Assembly: GCA_021234155.1 (NCBI GenBank)
Contig: JAJEKV010000051.1
Coordinates: forward strand, 6,358,761 to 6,422,760
From: Isoetes taiwanensis
Taxonomy: Eukaryota > Streptophyta > Lycopodiopsida > Isoetales > Isoetaceae
Reading direction: 5' to 3'
DNA: 64,000 bases
Shown: one piece after another, positions 21,735 through 33,180 of the stretch
Layout of the letters: each line of letters begins with the position of its first letter
How positions within the stretch are numbered: the stretch's first letter is position 1
Made by a program: the position numbers and the translations under genes
Notes under the pieces: generated by a model
Told to the model about the DNA's origin: nothing
The model's input: the letters and a program-made list of their open reading frames with translations, nothing else
Databases searched by the model: none

Positions 21735-23035
21735 TGAGAAATTTCATATGGGGAAAGCATCATATGGTTAATTGGTCCTCAATTACCAGAAGTAAAATTC
21801 AAGGTGGTTTGGGATGTAAGAATATTGCCTTGCAAAGCTATGCCTTGGCAGGTAAGTACATCTGGAAGTCTTTATTCTCAAATAGTAATCCTGCCTCAAT
21901 CTTTATCAAATACTGGCTTTCTATTAGCCATCCAAAACATCATGCATCCATCTCTCACAATCTCCCACATTCAGCTTTCACTACTCTTCAACCAGCCCCC
22001 AGTATTTCTCCTCTCATGAGAAACATGATTATTGCCTGGAACAAGGTTCATCAGACTTTCCATCATTCCAACCTGGAAAACAGTCACATCAACACTAATA
22101 TTTTTTGGAATCCCAATTTCTATAGAGACCAGTCTACTCCTCTGGCCATCAAGCATAAACGGATATACAAGAAATGGAAAGATAATAATATTCTCACCCT
22201 TGGTGATCTATGGGATCAGGGCAGATGGATTACCTGGACTAACTTGAAGCACAAAATCAGGGGAAGTTCCTCTGATAGAACTCTTTTTAGATATATTATG
22301 CACAAGGTCCACACAATCAATCTTATGGCTAATCCCATTATTACTGATTGGACCCTACTTGACAAACCAAGCTATAGTGTCCAGAAAGTCTACAGATATT
22401 TAAACAAACCAAATGTGCCTTCAAAGGCTAAACTGTATTGGGCTATCTCAGATGAAACTGAAACCAGACTCTTCACAAACATCTGGCATTCCTATCTGCC
22501 ACCAAAGATCTCATACTTTGTCTGGCTTATTGCAAATAAGAGTTTATCCAACTTGGAAATGCTCTCTAGGCACTCCAATAATCTTACTCATTCTATTGAT
22601 TCAAATTGCCCTCTTGGATGTGGGTATGTGGAAAATTTTGAGCACATCTTCGGTTGTGTTAAGCTCACCTCCTTCTGGCTTTGGTTTGAAGATATTTTCA
22701 ACATTATATGTCCTGCTACTTTGTTGGATTTCATGATGAATGATGATGCTTTCACAAACTCTTTATGCTTCATTGCTTTATGGAATGTATGGAAACATAG
22801 AAATAGATGTCATTATGGGAGAAAAAGAATATCTATTCACTGGATAAAAAGACAGGTTATATATGACATTGAAATGGTTGCAACTAGTCAGATGCATGTA
22901 GATAGAGATTCTGTGGATAACAAGTGGCATAGCATTGGTCATTTCATAGGGTTCTATCAATTGTTTAAATTAAATTGCAATGCTGCATTTACTGACAATG
23001 ATTGTTCCCTTGCTAGATTACATGATGAGTCTTAG
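21716..23035 (+). pseudogene. L1 LINE C-terminal region with zinc-binding domain
   Basis: An intact 439-codon frame with FIWGKHHMVNWSSITRSKIQGGLGCKN, the block that follows RT in plant L1 elements. At about residues 220-330 lies the zinc-binding RT-associated domain (SVQKVYRYL, PSKAKLYW, LPPKISYFVWLIANKSL, CPLGCGYVENFEHIFGCVKLTSFWLWF). It ends KLNCNAAFTDND, which looks like the start of an RNase H-like domain before the frame stops. Confidence 0.85.
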
Positions 23036-23507
23036 CAGAGATTTTAACACATCTGTTGAGCCAGCTGAGCATACACTTTTCCCAGGGCAGAGGTTAGTTC
23101 ATGATATTCAGTACACAGATGATGGATTATGGACAGGCCTAGTCAGAGGCATCACAAACATCGACATTCCTGACATCCCAGATCACGAAATTGATTGGGC
23201 AATAGAATTCTGCAGAGGCACATACTTAATGGTGCAACTATGGTGGTTCATGGAAATTAATAGCAGAAACATGACAGACGAACAATTCCAATATTACAGA
23301 CAGCACTATTACCATCATAGATGTTTGGCAGATGCTTATGGTACACTCATCATCCTCATGTCTACAACCAATGCTGACAGACTTATTCAAGAGCTAAATT
23401 GGGGAAATGGTAGAACTCTCATTTTGCAACCAGATTTCCAGCCAAAATTTGACTACCTTCACTCTTATCATTTTCTATCCAATATCCCATCAAATCCCAA
23501 TTCCTGA
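22980..23507 (+). pseudogene. L1 LINE distal frame, function unknown
   Basis: This 175-codon frame overlaps the end of the zinc-domain frame. It reads through FNTSVEPAEHTLFPGQRLVH and DIPDHEIDWAIEFCRGTYLMVQLWWFM. The position suits an RNase H-like tail of a plant L1 element, but I see no clear catalytic D-E-D pattern. A 3' UTR of about 290 bp and the poly(A) run follow. Confidence 0.55.
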
Positions 23508-23817
23508 ATTCCTGAATTCCATTCCTTACATCCAATCCCATTCTGAATCTCAAAACAGCAGTTTACTCATTTCTGGTTTCCAGTGATTCAATTCAGTAGC
23601 TGCAGTGCAGGTTTAATAGCTTCCACATGGAAGACAAGGACTTCTTAATTTCAATCACCTTTGTTGCTTTTACAGCATGGCATCCACTGATGTCTATTTT
23701 GTTTACTTTGTTTTTAAGCTTAATGTTGAGTAGTCAACTACATGACTCACTCACAACAATGTACCTTTTTCTATAATTAATGAAAAAAACCCCATTCTCA
23801 AAAAAAAAAAAAAAAAA

Positions 23818-24664
23818 TTTAACTTTAATCAAGGAGCCACAATTTGGTCATCTAATCCTTGATCAAAAACTCATACACAACCACCTTGTATGATCATGGC
23901 AATCTACTAACAAAATAACTAGACGTTTAGAACAAACCATCTAGCACCAAGCTAGCTTGAACCTTATGCTTAACAAAAAACATTAAACACTTAATAAACC
24001 ATTGGAATATCACTGTTCCAATGGTACTGCACAGTGTACTGTAGCAATTCGATCGGGCATCACTACCTTAGGTAAAAACACACAGCTCCTTCTCTGCAAG
24101 CTTTCCCCTGTGTTCAAGCAACCGGAAACCATGTCTACATCTTGCTTTTATTTAGTGGTGCAGTCCGGCGGTTATGCCAGACCGACCGGTTCGATTCTAT
24201 AAGGGATGCATCCCAAATGGGATATGATCATCCCGATCAATCTATTAATACACAGATATGTACAGATGAACGGTGAATCTCCTGTCTATCCTCGACTGGT
24301 CCAGCTGCTCGATTTCCACCTTCAATATCCAGCATTTATTATTATGGTTATTTTATCTATAACCATAATCAAGAAATAAAATATTGTAAACACAATACTT
24401 AATCTTTTATAGCTATTTCTTCTATACTTCTTTATAGCTATTTCTTCTACACTTGTAACATGTAGGTAGACATTGACAACTGCTTCTTCTTCCTTTCATA
24501 TCAATAAACTTTAGTTGACACAACTCTTCTCATAACACTGGTAACTGCATCATGTTCCCTTCAATACAAATATATTGTCTATCACCACTATTTTTCCAAT
24601 CTCCAACAACTGTAACTTCTCAACATGTTAACCTGAACAACTGTGCAAGAATTAGTAACTGAAC
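23818..24664. other. AT-rich intergenic DNA, no gene seen
   Basis: No coding region is supported. A hairpin CATTGGAA/TTCCAATG sits at about 23,999-24,022. An imperfect tandem duplication of TTTATAGCTATTTCTTCTA lies at about 24,405-24,455. Part may be the outer copia LTR, which I cannot prove. Confidence 0.4.
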
Positions 24665-25246
24665 CTATCTTTTACAATGTCCACCAAAGACATAACTTGT
24701 TGTCCCTACTGATGTTCTTCGACCTGCCTTATACCTTTCAAAGTATCTCCCTTCAAGCACTTCTTCACCCTTTAGAAATCTATTTCCATGCTTATCAACC
24801 ATGTCCGCTCCAAGAGCATGCTTGGGCATAGAACATAGCACAAGCCAAAATATGTCATCATCCTCATTATCAATTGGTGCCTCAACAACAAATATGCTAC
24901 CAACCTCTACAAGATCAGAAAGAGGTTTGTCAGCTTCACCAGTCTCAATATGATCTCGAAAATTGTACCCAACTCTTCCATGTTTAGGCACCAACACATG
25001 TGCAAACCAGCCCCCTATTTGTTCCAAATTCTCACATTGGTGGAAGTCACCATACATGCAAAAGGTACAAAAGCATGCAAATTGTCTAGTGTTGATCTTA
25101 GTTGGATCTTCCTTGCTAATGCCACGAAGACCATGGATTTTTCTTGTGACATCCACTCTCGGGTCAAAGCACAATATTGGGGGGCAAAAACGCGCATGGC
25201 AAGCACCCCTCCAGCACCCCCCCCCCAAACCCTTTTTTCCCTCCAA
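24665..25246 (-). pseudogene. C-terminal fragment of the DFxEN/GHGKG transposase-like family
   Basis: The minus-strand frame shares a cysteine-rich segment with the gene at 29,731-32,538. RKIHGLRGISKED and ACFCTFCMYGDFHQCENLE align with TTKIHTIRPYCKD and SCFCRFCWAELWSKCRHA in that gene. Downstream it has acidic sequence (FVVEAPIDNEDDDIFWLV) and then KGEEVLEGRYFERYKAG. The same order (FVVNAEEGNEDN, then LSGKYYKSIRDG) is present in the other copy. No catalytic core remains. The first ~20 residues lie in a C-rich stretch and may not be part of the original protein. Confidence 0.65.
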
Positions 25247-25336
25247 TTTTTTTTTTAATTGTAATTACTTTTCTCGACTCGGACGGAACCCTAGGCGCAG
25301 GTTTTCTGCGTGCTCTGGCCAGACTAGGCCAGAGCT

Positions 25337-28300
25337 ATGATTCTCTACTCCATCTTCATCATTGCCATGCCTCCCATGATTGTCCCGCTGGCTACAAATC
25401 CGATAGTCCAGTTCTATGAGGAGCGCCTAAGTGAAGAGACAGATTACCGGATTTTCAAAGAACCAGAGGTAAAGTTTCTTTTGCATTCTATATTTTCGGG
25501 TAAAGATAGATAACAGGCCGATCTTTTCGTTCCTTTATGTGAAAGGATGATGACAATGGTTAATTTTTGAAGTCTTTATGATCCGGGATCATTTTTTTAG
25601 TTTCCAGTCGATCTTTTAGGCTAAAAGTCGAATAAAGGCCTCCATTCTCGATTCTTTAAGTTACTGGCTTTTCAATTTTGGATGCTTAATGTTCTTATTT
25701 ATCTGTTATGATCCGACCTCATTTCTCTGATTTACCTTCTATTTATTTTGCAGATGAAGATAGCTTACACAGTCGAGGAGTTTGTCCAATATCGTGGCTT
25801 GTGCAATGAGGGCAAAGATCCTTGCAGTATCACTTGGACAGATTGCCCTAAGTCAGATTTTTTGACAGTTTGGTCTCAAGAAGTAAAGAAGGATAACAAA
25901 ATAAAAGTGTCTTGCATTAGGCCAGAGTTTGAGAATCGACTGAAGGTATTGATCAAGAAAATCTATCAGTTTGGTCTGAAGAACAATGAAGCTAGAACTA
26001 TTTTTGCCCGTGCATTTGCATGGCAGCACACTCGAAGAGCTGAAGAAAACCCTGGTAAGTATATGTTGGATTGGGCTACATTTGCCTTTGAAAGAATTAA
26101 GATTTCCAATAGAAACAAGAGACATAAAACAGATATGGAGGAGATTGCTTTGAAGAACATTAGTATGGGTGTTTCTTCTTTAGAGACTGACATGTTAAGT
26201 TTTGAAGAATCAATTTCACGTATACAAAACAGTATCAGAGAGCTGGAGTTTCAGAAAATCAGAGTTGAGGGCTTGATGGCAGGCTTTGATGAGGCAGCTG
26301 CTTCTGTCTCGGATAGATTGAAGAAGACTAAAGTAATGATTGAAGATCTTGTAGAAGCATGTCCAGATGAAGACCAGGCCCTTGGAAAGCTTTGTCAAGA
26401 TGAATCAAAGCTTGGTTTGTCATTGCTCACGATTTTGAAAAGGAAGAGGCAAGCTGATAATAGTGCAGATTTGGACCAGCAACTAATGGATCTAAGAACC
26501 GACTGCGAGGCTAAGATTGCGGTGTTGATGATTACAAGGTGAAGGTTAAAAATCTGCAAGATTTGGGGATAATTTTATGAGCACAAGCATTGTAAAACCT
26601 AGTCCAGGCAGCCTGCTTGTTATCAATTTTGAAGATGGTTGCCAAGTTTGTGGCTTTGCTTTTAGTCCATCTTATAGCATGTTTGTCCAATTGGTTTGTG
26701 GACACAAATATCACCTCTTTTGTTTCCAGCAATGTGTGGAAAACCTACAATGCATGGTTTGCAAACGAGATATACCGAGAGAGTTGTATGCTGAACTTGG
26801 ATACCTAGACTTCTTACCTATTAAGGAGAGTGCAGAAGATCCAGCTGAAGATGATGCTGAAGAAGAAGAGGAAGATGCTGATATTGTACAGGGTCAGGGT
26901 AAGAGACCTTTAACCCGGTCAATGACATCACCACAGAAAGGCAAGCAAATGTCAATTTCAATTTGTAATTGTAAAACTTTCTTCTTAATTTATTTTTTTG
27001 TTATTGCAGTAGTTTCCAGCCGGAAGAGAAGAGGAGAAGACCAGACACCTGAAGATGCTGCTGCAGAAGATCTTGATCTTCAAAACAACTCGCCACAGAA
27101 AGGCAAGCAAATGTCAACTTGCATTGCAGTTGTTTCCACCAGAAAGAGAAGAGGAGAAGACAATACAGATGCTGCAGATGATCTTGATCTTCAAAACACC
27201 TCGCCACCGAAAGGCAAGCAAATGTCAACTTGCATTTTGTAATTCAAAAACTTTCTTCTTAACATTTTTATTCTTGTTGCAGTAGTTTCCACAAGAAGGA
27301 GAAGAGGAGAAGACAAGACAGCTGCTGCAGATGATGTTGATCTTGAAAATATCCCACCAGTTGAAAAGGAAGGGGCAAATGCTGCACCTGCTGTTAGTGA
27401 TGTAGTTATTGTGGCCAAGCTTCCAAATGAGAGAAAAGGCAAGCCTAAAAAGTTTAGTGCACGACCTCCTGTTGCAACTAAAGGTTATTTTTTGCTGCCC
27501 TTTTTAATGAGAGGTGTTTTTGTGAAACGAATCAAGTTTAACCACATGTTTTTGCTTTCAGATGTGCCAAAAAATGGAAAGAAGAGAGGTCCTTATAAGA
27601 AGGGTGCAGGTGCTAAGCAGGCTTTGAAGAAATCTGCCAAAGAGACTCCTGCTAGAGAGACTCCTGCCTATGAGAATCCAACTCCTAAAGGGAAATTAGT
27701 GAGGAAGTATGCTAAAAAATCTGCCAATGTATGTATCAAGAGTGCACAATGTGAGAAAGAACTCTCAGGTATGTGCTTAATGTAGGATACATTTAATGTT
27801 TGATTTGAAATTAATAGTTTGAACATTTCACTTTTGTTTGGCGTAGTTACATTAAGCAATCCAAATTGAAGTCTTTTAACTCCGGCCGGATTGCAAACAT
27901 GTGGTTCGATTCTCGCAACAATGCCAACAGTGGCTTGGTGCAAAATGCGAAGCATGTGGAAGCCAAATTGAAGACCTCTCAAGATAGATTTAGGTGCTGC
28001 TAACGTTGCAGGTTGAATCAATAAAAGCAAAGGCCTACAATGCCATCTATTCCCGCAATGGCAACTATTCCTACCATGCCATCTATTTTCGCTACACCGG
28101 TTCTCGAAATACCAATCATTCCACCAATGCCCATTGTTCCCGAGATGCCAATCATTCCACCAATGCACATTGTTCCTGAAATGCCAATCATTCCACCAAT
28201 GCCAATTGTTCCCTCGAAATGCCAATCATTCCCCGTCTCCAACCATTCTTTGAGATGCACTTTGATCAAAGCATGCGGTTATTGCAAGCAAGTGATGTTT

Positions 28301-28453
28301 CTAAAGGTGTCAGATATCTGCAAATAAACTTGAAGATCCTACACATGAAGATCCCACACCTGAGCTTCCCAAATCTGACGAGGAAAGTGATGAAGAAGAC
28401 ATAACTCTTGAACAATATGTAGAGAAGACAGTTACTCTAAACATAGCAGGTTA
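25337..28453 (+). CDS. Multi-exon coiled-coil/RING-like protein gene, probably degenerate
   Basis: Exon 1 is 25,337 (or 25,367)-25,468 and ends at a GTAAAG donor. Exon 2 starts at 25,754 after TTTTGCAG, in phase, and runs to 26,940. It encodes a conserved-looking N-terminus (MKIAYTVEEFVQYRGLCNEG), a long coiled coil (about 26,150-26,520) and, after a frameshift at about 26,540, a RING-like cysteine/histidine cluster (CQVCG ... CGHKYHLFC ... CMVC). Then come acidic sequence, three tandem basic exons (27,010-27,484), a Lys-rich exon (27,562-27,768), a Pro-Met repeat and an acidic C-terminus (SDEESDEEDITLEQYVEK). It lies between minus-strand transposase-like sequences and converges on them. A companion DNA-binding protein of that transposon is one reading; a captured host gene is another. 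Function is not established. Confidence 0.55.
26941..27282 (+). repeat. Tandem duplication of exon plus GC-AG intron (three copies)
   Basis: Exon units at 27,010-27,102, 27,130-27,213 and 27,283 onward share the pattern VVSxRKRRGED ... DLDLQN. Introns 26,941-27,009 and 27,214-27,282 are both 69 bp. They start GCAAGC after AAAG and end TTGCAG, and they keep phase 1. Between units one and two only 27 bp of intron remain (27,103-27,129), a multiple of three with no stop. Confidence 0.8.
28106..28230 (+). repeat. 36-bp coding minisatellite (PIIPPMPIVPEM)
   Basis: About 3.5 copies of a 36-base unit starting CCAATCATTCCACCAATG. In the gene frame each unit encodes PIIPPMPIVPEM or a close variant. 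Copies differ by few bases, so expansion is recent. It lies inside the 3' part of the RING-like gene. Confidence 0.85.
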
Positions 28454-29730
28454 GGCAAATGCTTCTTATTCTGTATGTTTACCAACTGTGTTTGTTAACA
28501 ATTGTGCATCTTTTCACTGCAGACTGATGGAGACTGCAATATGGCTAGGCTATAAAGCTTCATTTTCGGCTCTACGGATCTTTTTTGAAGAAGTCTGTTT
28601 TTTTTGACAATGTACATACAATTTTTTAATGAATGAAAACAGGCTTTTCAAGGAATGAATTTGTACTTTCTATGCTTTTACAAACAGGCTCTGAATGTCA
28701 ACATGACACAGTGTTAGATTCAGACAGTTTTAGGAACATACAGTTCTAGATTCACACACGTGAAACTGTGTGAAACTGAAAGCTGAATTTGCAAACGTTA
28801 TTGCAATATATGCAATAAGCAAACTGAATTTCACTTCGAAGCTTTGAATCTGCTGAACTTGCAAACGTTAATGCAATATATGAAACTGAATTTCACTTTC
28901 AACCTTTAAATTTGCTTAAGTGTAATGCAAATATCTTAAGTGTAGTGCTAATGTGCAAATTTGCTGAAGTGTAGTGCAAATTTGCTTAAGTGTAGTGCTA
29001 ATGTGCAAATTTCCTTAAGATAGTGCAAATTGCTTAAGTGTGAAAATTTGCTTTAGTGTGCTCAAATTGCCTAAGTCCCAACAATGCCAAGTGCCAATTG
29101 CCTAAGTCCCAACAAAGCTAGGTAGACTCTTGGCTTGGTCTCTTTACCAAGTTGGAGTCATTTAATGTTCTTTCAATGTCAGATCTGTTTGTCAAGTTTA
29201 CAAAGTAAACATTCTTCAGTCTAAATCAAGGGTAGTCTAGCAACACACACAAAGAGGGTTAACTGATTACATACCTTGCACAATTAGCTAAGTTTTACAC
29301 ATTTTCCAAGAGGATAAGATTCTGGTCGATATGTTCTTCATCTTTGGAGCTTGTCTTTTCAAAGATGTAGCCAAATGCACATCTAAAAATTCACAATAAT
29401 GTGGATGCAAGTAATTCTTTTGTAAGCGGACCTCAAAGAAATTCCATTACAAGCAAATCCACTACTAGAAAGGCGTAAATATGTTAAAACAAATTGGTTC
29501 AATCATGTCATTAAGAGATAAAAATTTATGTCTGAGCACATAGTACCAAAAAATTTTATAGAAATAGACAAGAGTTGAAGAAATTGCTTCCACTGCAATG
29601 TATATCAGATTTCAGTACATTGTTTGAGCCTTTGCTCAAAGAACCCTAAAGTAAGTACAGTTTTGTACTTAAGATCCAGAATCGCAAATGGTTTAATCTA
29701 AGTCCAATGCAGCAAACCTTTATTGTGGCA
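28454..29730. other. AT-rich region with short duplications, no gene seen
   Basis: After the RING-like gene there is 3'-UTR-like sequence. Two ~75-bp near-duplicates follow (GCAAACGTTATTGCAATATA at about 28,791 and GCAAACGTTAATGCAATATA at about 28,861). Next is a field of TTTGCTTAAGTGTAGTGC-type repeats at 28,910-29,060, and a duplicated TTGCCTAAGTCCCAACAA at about 29,068 and 29,098. No open frame is convincing. Confidence 0.6.
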
Positions 29731-32538
29731 TCAAACCTCTTCTGTGCTTGGGCTGGCAGCAAGTACCTCGGATGTTGGAGGAGGCAAATACTCAACAATT
29801 CGTTCATGTGCCTCATTTGAAAGGAAGTATACATGTTCCTCATCAGCTACTGCCTGTAATTCAACTTTTGCACACACTACAAGGTGGGAATAGCAGGTTA
29901 CTTCAGGCATGTTGTGTAACAGCTCGTATTTACCATCTCTAATGCTCTTGTAATACTTACCTGACAATACAATTTCCTGCCTGTTGAATTTAGAGCCCCA
30001 GTAGTCCTTAAATGCACGTTCCACAGTGTGTTTAGGTTCAGTGCACTAAAAATCAACATTATCTTCATTGCCCTCCTCAGCATTGACAACAAAGTTGTCA
30101 CCTACATCAACCATTTCTGCCTTCCACTGATTGTCCCCTTCATACTGTACATGAGTTACAGATGCCTCTTCTACCACCTCCATAGGAAGTAAAGTTTCAT
30201 GTGCATACTCTCCAAGCCGAGATGCATGTCTACACTTGGACCACAGTTCTGCCCAACAGAATCTGCAAAAACATGACAGATGCCTGTGTGCCACTTCAAG
30301 AGGCCTGTCTTTGCAGTATGGCCTGATTGTATGTATCTTTGTTGTGCCTTTGAGAGTCTCACAATCATATTGCATGTCCCTATTAACATCACCTAGCTTC
30401 ACAAGCCAAAAGAACCTAATGTTGGAGTGACAAACAGTTAGTAGCAGTTGAGAAGTAATAAGCAGCCAAAAAAGGAAAGAAAAAATATTGACCTGTTTAT
30501 GTTAGTCTCTTTCAAAGACAGTTTGGAGCTAAAATACCAAATCAGGAAGTTCACAACATCTTGTGCATTCCTCAAGGGAGTGCTGTCTCGTTTGAGCATT
30601 TCACTTGTCAAAATTCTCTTTATGACAGCTCCAAAGACCGTCATGTTCCCCTTTCCCATGTGATGAAGCGAAAAAGTTCCACTTTGCATCTTAATCCCCT
30701 CACAACTTATAGAATCGCCTAAGAAGAAAAAGCCCTAGAAGATTTGAATTGGGAAGCACATCCATCGGACTGTAACACATGTTTAGACAAGTGTACTCCC
30801 TTGCTCAATAAAAGTCATGATGACTTTGCAACCGTCTTTGGACAAACAAACTATCATGTTTCTTGTCATCAGATATGTAGAAATGTGTCTCTTTGACAAT
30901 CTTTCTACCCCCAACCTTGATATTTGGGGTCTCTCCATCTAAAGCATGCCTGTATGTAATATGAACTAATAGAGAACATTGGTCGTTATGCCAATGCATG
31001 CTCTGGATTTCCTGCTGAACTTTGAAAGAGAAATTCTCAAGAAAGTCTATAATGAAAACCATAGTACCTTTTGGAAAAGATTGAAGACAGTTCTTGAACT
31101 GATCCGCTTGCCATCCGGGCCGTAATTATGTGGGATAAACTGTTTGATAACACCATCAGCATGTGTCATGAACTCCTTCAAGGTAGTTGTCTTGTACACA
31201 AGCCTCATAATGTCTTTTGTCTTCTCTATGATTTTTCCCTCTTTGCCTACAGACTTCTTTATTGTCTCCTTAACCTGTGTTGACAAAAAACAGTATGAAT
31301 ACCACCAAACAGAGCCAAAAAATCTGTTTTGAGCACTACCATTCAATTGGCAAGTAAACAATTGGAAAACAATTGGTACAAAGCAGTAAATACCTTCTCA
31401 AAGTTCTTCCAATCGATAGTTCTCAATGCACTCTTCTCCCTTGGACATCTTCTTAGTTTCTTGATACCACAAAAGTGCAAGTCAAGTTTAAGGCATTTTG
31501 CCTTGTGCCAAATCTCCTCCTCTCGCTTTACAAATGGACCGGTGACCTCCATAGTTCACTTACACTGTTAAATGTTTTGTCTTTTGCTTCACAAAGGTCT
31601 CCCTTACCACAAACTGTACACTTGCAAGCACAATTTGGCCCATGTGTGTTTGGATCTCTTCTAATTCTATTCAAAGTCTGCCTTACAAATTCCATCTTCA
31701 TGTGATAAATGCACATGCAAGTTTCTCGATCTTTCAATCTCCTAACAAACAAAGGTTTCAAAGATTCAAACCTCCTCAATCCAATCTTCATGTCAGGGTG
31801 CTCTTTCTGAAATTTTTTGTAAAATACAACCTAAATGAAAAAATGAACTCGTTAGAACTTTGTTTGCAGAACTGTTAAATGCATGTGCTTAGAATTTGCA
31901 TGTAGGAAATGCATGTAGTATGCAACATAGTGAAGAAGAAAATAAAGAAGACAAAGCATTGGAATTGAATAAAAAATCAGAGTTAGAGATCTCAAAACCT
32001 GAGATTCTTCCAAAAAATGAATCGGATGCAATCTGTAGGGTTTCTGAGTCTTCAAGCCTTCGTTGCATCTTCTAAGCTTCACAACTTGCTTCTTGTTAGG
32101 GGAAACCCTGGTGTTGGAAATCCAGTAGTTGTATACCTTCTCTCGATCACCAACAGAAAGTTTGTCACTCCTATTTTTCCTTTTAAACATGGACCAAGGT
32201 CCACCAATTGCAGTTGCTCTCTTCTTGTCCAAAGCAGCATAAACAGCCTTTCTCTTTATGTTCAATGTCTTTGCAATACGAGACTTATTGTTGGAATTGT
32301 TGACAGCCATTAAAAGTGTAGATGATCTTGCATGAGTAATGTCATGATTCCTTCTTAGCTTGTTGCTTTGAAGACTGCTCTTAACATTATCAACAACATC
32401 CCTGACTGCCAAAAATTCTTTGTGGCCCATGATGCCAATTTGAGGTAATCCTTGACCTGTTCTTGCTAATATCTCATCCCTATCATCTTGAAACAAATTT
32501 TTGCACACATTATGAATATTATCCAAAATATTATCCAA
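29731..32538 (-). pseudogene. DFxEN/GHGKG-type transposase-like gene with introns, degenerate
   Basis: Exon 1 (32,538-31,999) has a basic, helix-rich N-terminus (SRIAKTLNIKRKAVYAALDKKRA), plausibly DNA-binding. Exon 2 begins 31,830 after CATTTAG and carries a cysteine cluster (CACKCTVCGKGDLC) and CGIKKLRRCP; it ends 31,394. Exon 3 begins 31,274 (VKETIKKSVGKEGK). A frameshift at about 31,060 precedes a putative catalytic strand, IIDFLENFSFKVQQEIQSMHW, then THFYISDDKKHDSLFVQ. The SDGAAAHFK part seen in the neighbouring fragment is missing. A degraded GKG box (HHMGKGNMTVFGAVIKR) lies at about 30,650. The C-terminus is cysteine-rich (SCFCRFCWAE). The DDE-transposase reading is an inference from motif layout. 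Confidence 0.65.
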
Positions 32539-32554
32539 ATCGAAGTTCCCAAAA

Positions 32555-33082
32555 TTATCTCGTCACAACTCTTGAATGGCTCAAAAATATTGCTGTTGCA
32601 CCAGTGGAAAAGTTTTCTGTAAGCCATGAAGTAGTGACATGAACATTGGGTTTTATAGCACTGTCCACTTTCAACTCCTCCTTTGCTACCTTATCCTTCA
32701 CCTTCGCTCCTTGACCATCGTGTTCTCCTTTACCGTGGCCTGAGCAAAAAAAGCTCCACTCCATTGGAATTCTTGTGATATTAAAATACCGACCAACAAA
32801 ATAAAATTGACGACGAGCCTTAAAATGTGCAGCAGCTCCATCTGACCACACCCAATTCTCTCGCATCTCATATCCTTGTTCCTGGACCCATTTGTAGTGC
32901 AACATGAAGCAATGTTGCACAAATAAGGTATCATGACTTTTATCATCTAAAATATAGAAATGGTACTCTCTTATTGGTTCACTAGACTCGGTCTCACGTC
33001 TGTAAGTGATGTGAACTAGTATAGCTATTTGTTCATTGTTGAAATAACCACTTTGGATCTCATTTTGCGGAAAACTACACAT
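32555..33082 (-). pseudogene. Second transposase-like fragment, catalytic half
   Basis: This minus-strand frame preserves the half that is damaged in the gene next to it: EIQSGYFNNEQIAILVHITYRR, then REYHFYILDDKSHDTLFVQH, WSDGAAAHFKARRQFYFVGRY, and MEWSFFCSGHGKGEHDGQGA followed by KVKDKV. Asp in SDGAAAHFK and the His-Gly-Lys-Gly segment are candidates for active-site residues. It is cut at 33,082, just after the expected DFxEN position, and at 32,555 before the cysteine-rich C-terminus. It has the same orientation as the gene at 29,731-32,538 but is more intact in this part, so it is a separate copy. Confidence 0.7.
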
Positions 33083-33180
33083 TCAGCCTAAAGATTTTGT
33101 GAGCTAATAGCTTGTTCATCATAAGGTGAGTTTCGGAAAATATTATCTAGTCCAAGATGTGAGTTAGCTCTTCTAGTCAA

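Larger units (their letters stand above)
19381..23817 (+). mobile_element. L1-type LINE with poly(A) tail, decayed
   Basis: Plus-strand endonuclease, RT, zinc-finger domain and a long 3' region end in an 18-base A run at 23,800-23,817. Its 5' part (ORF1 and the start of the endonuclease) is missing, as expected for target-primed insertion with 5' truncation. Frameshifts separate the endonuclease, RT and C-terminal segments. It differs in family from the other LINEs in the window. Confidence 0.9.
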
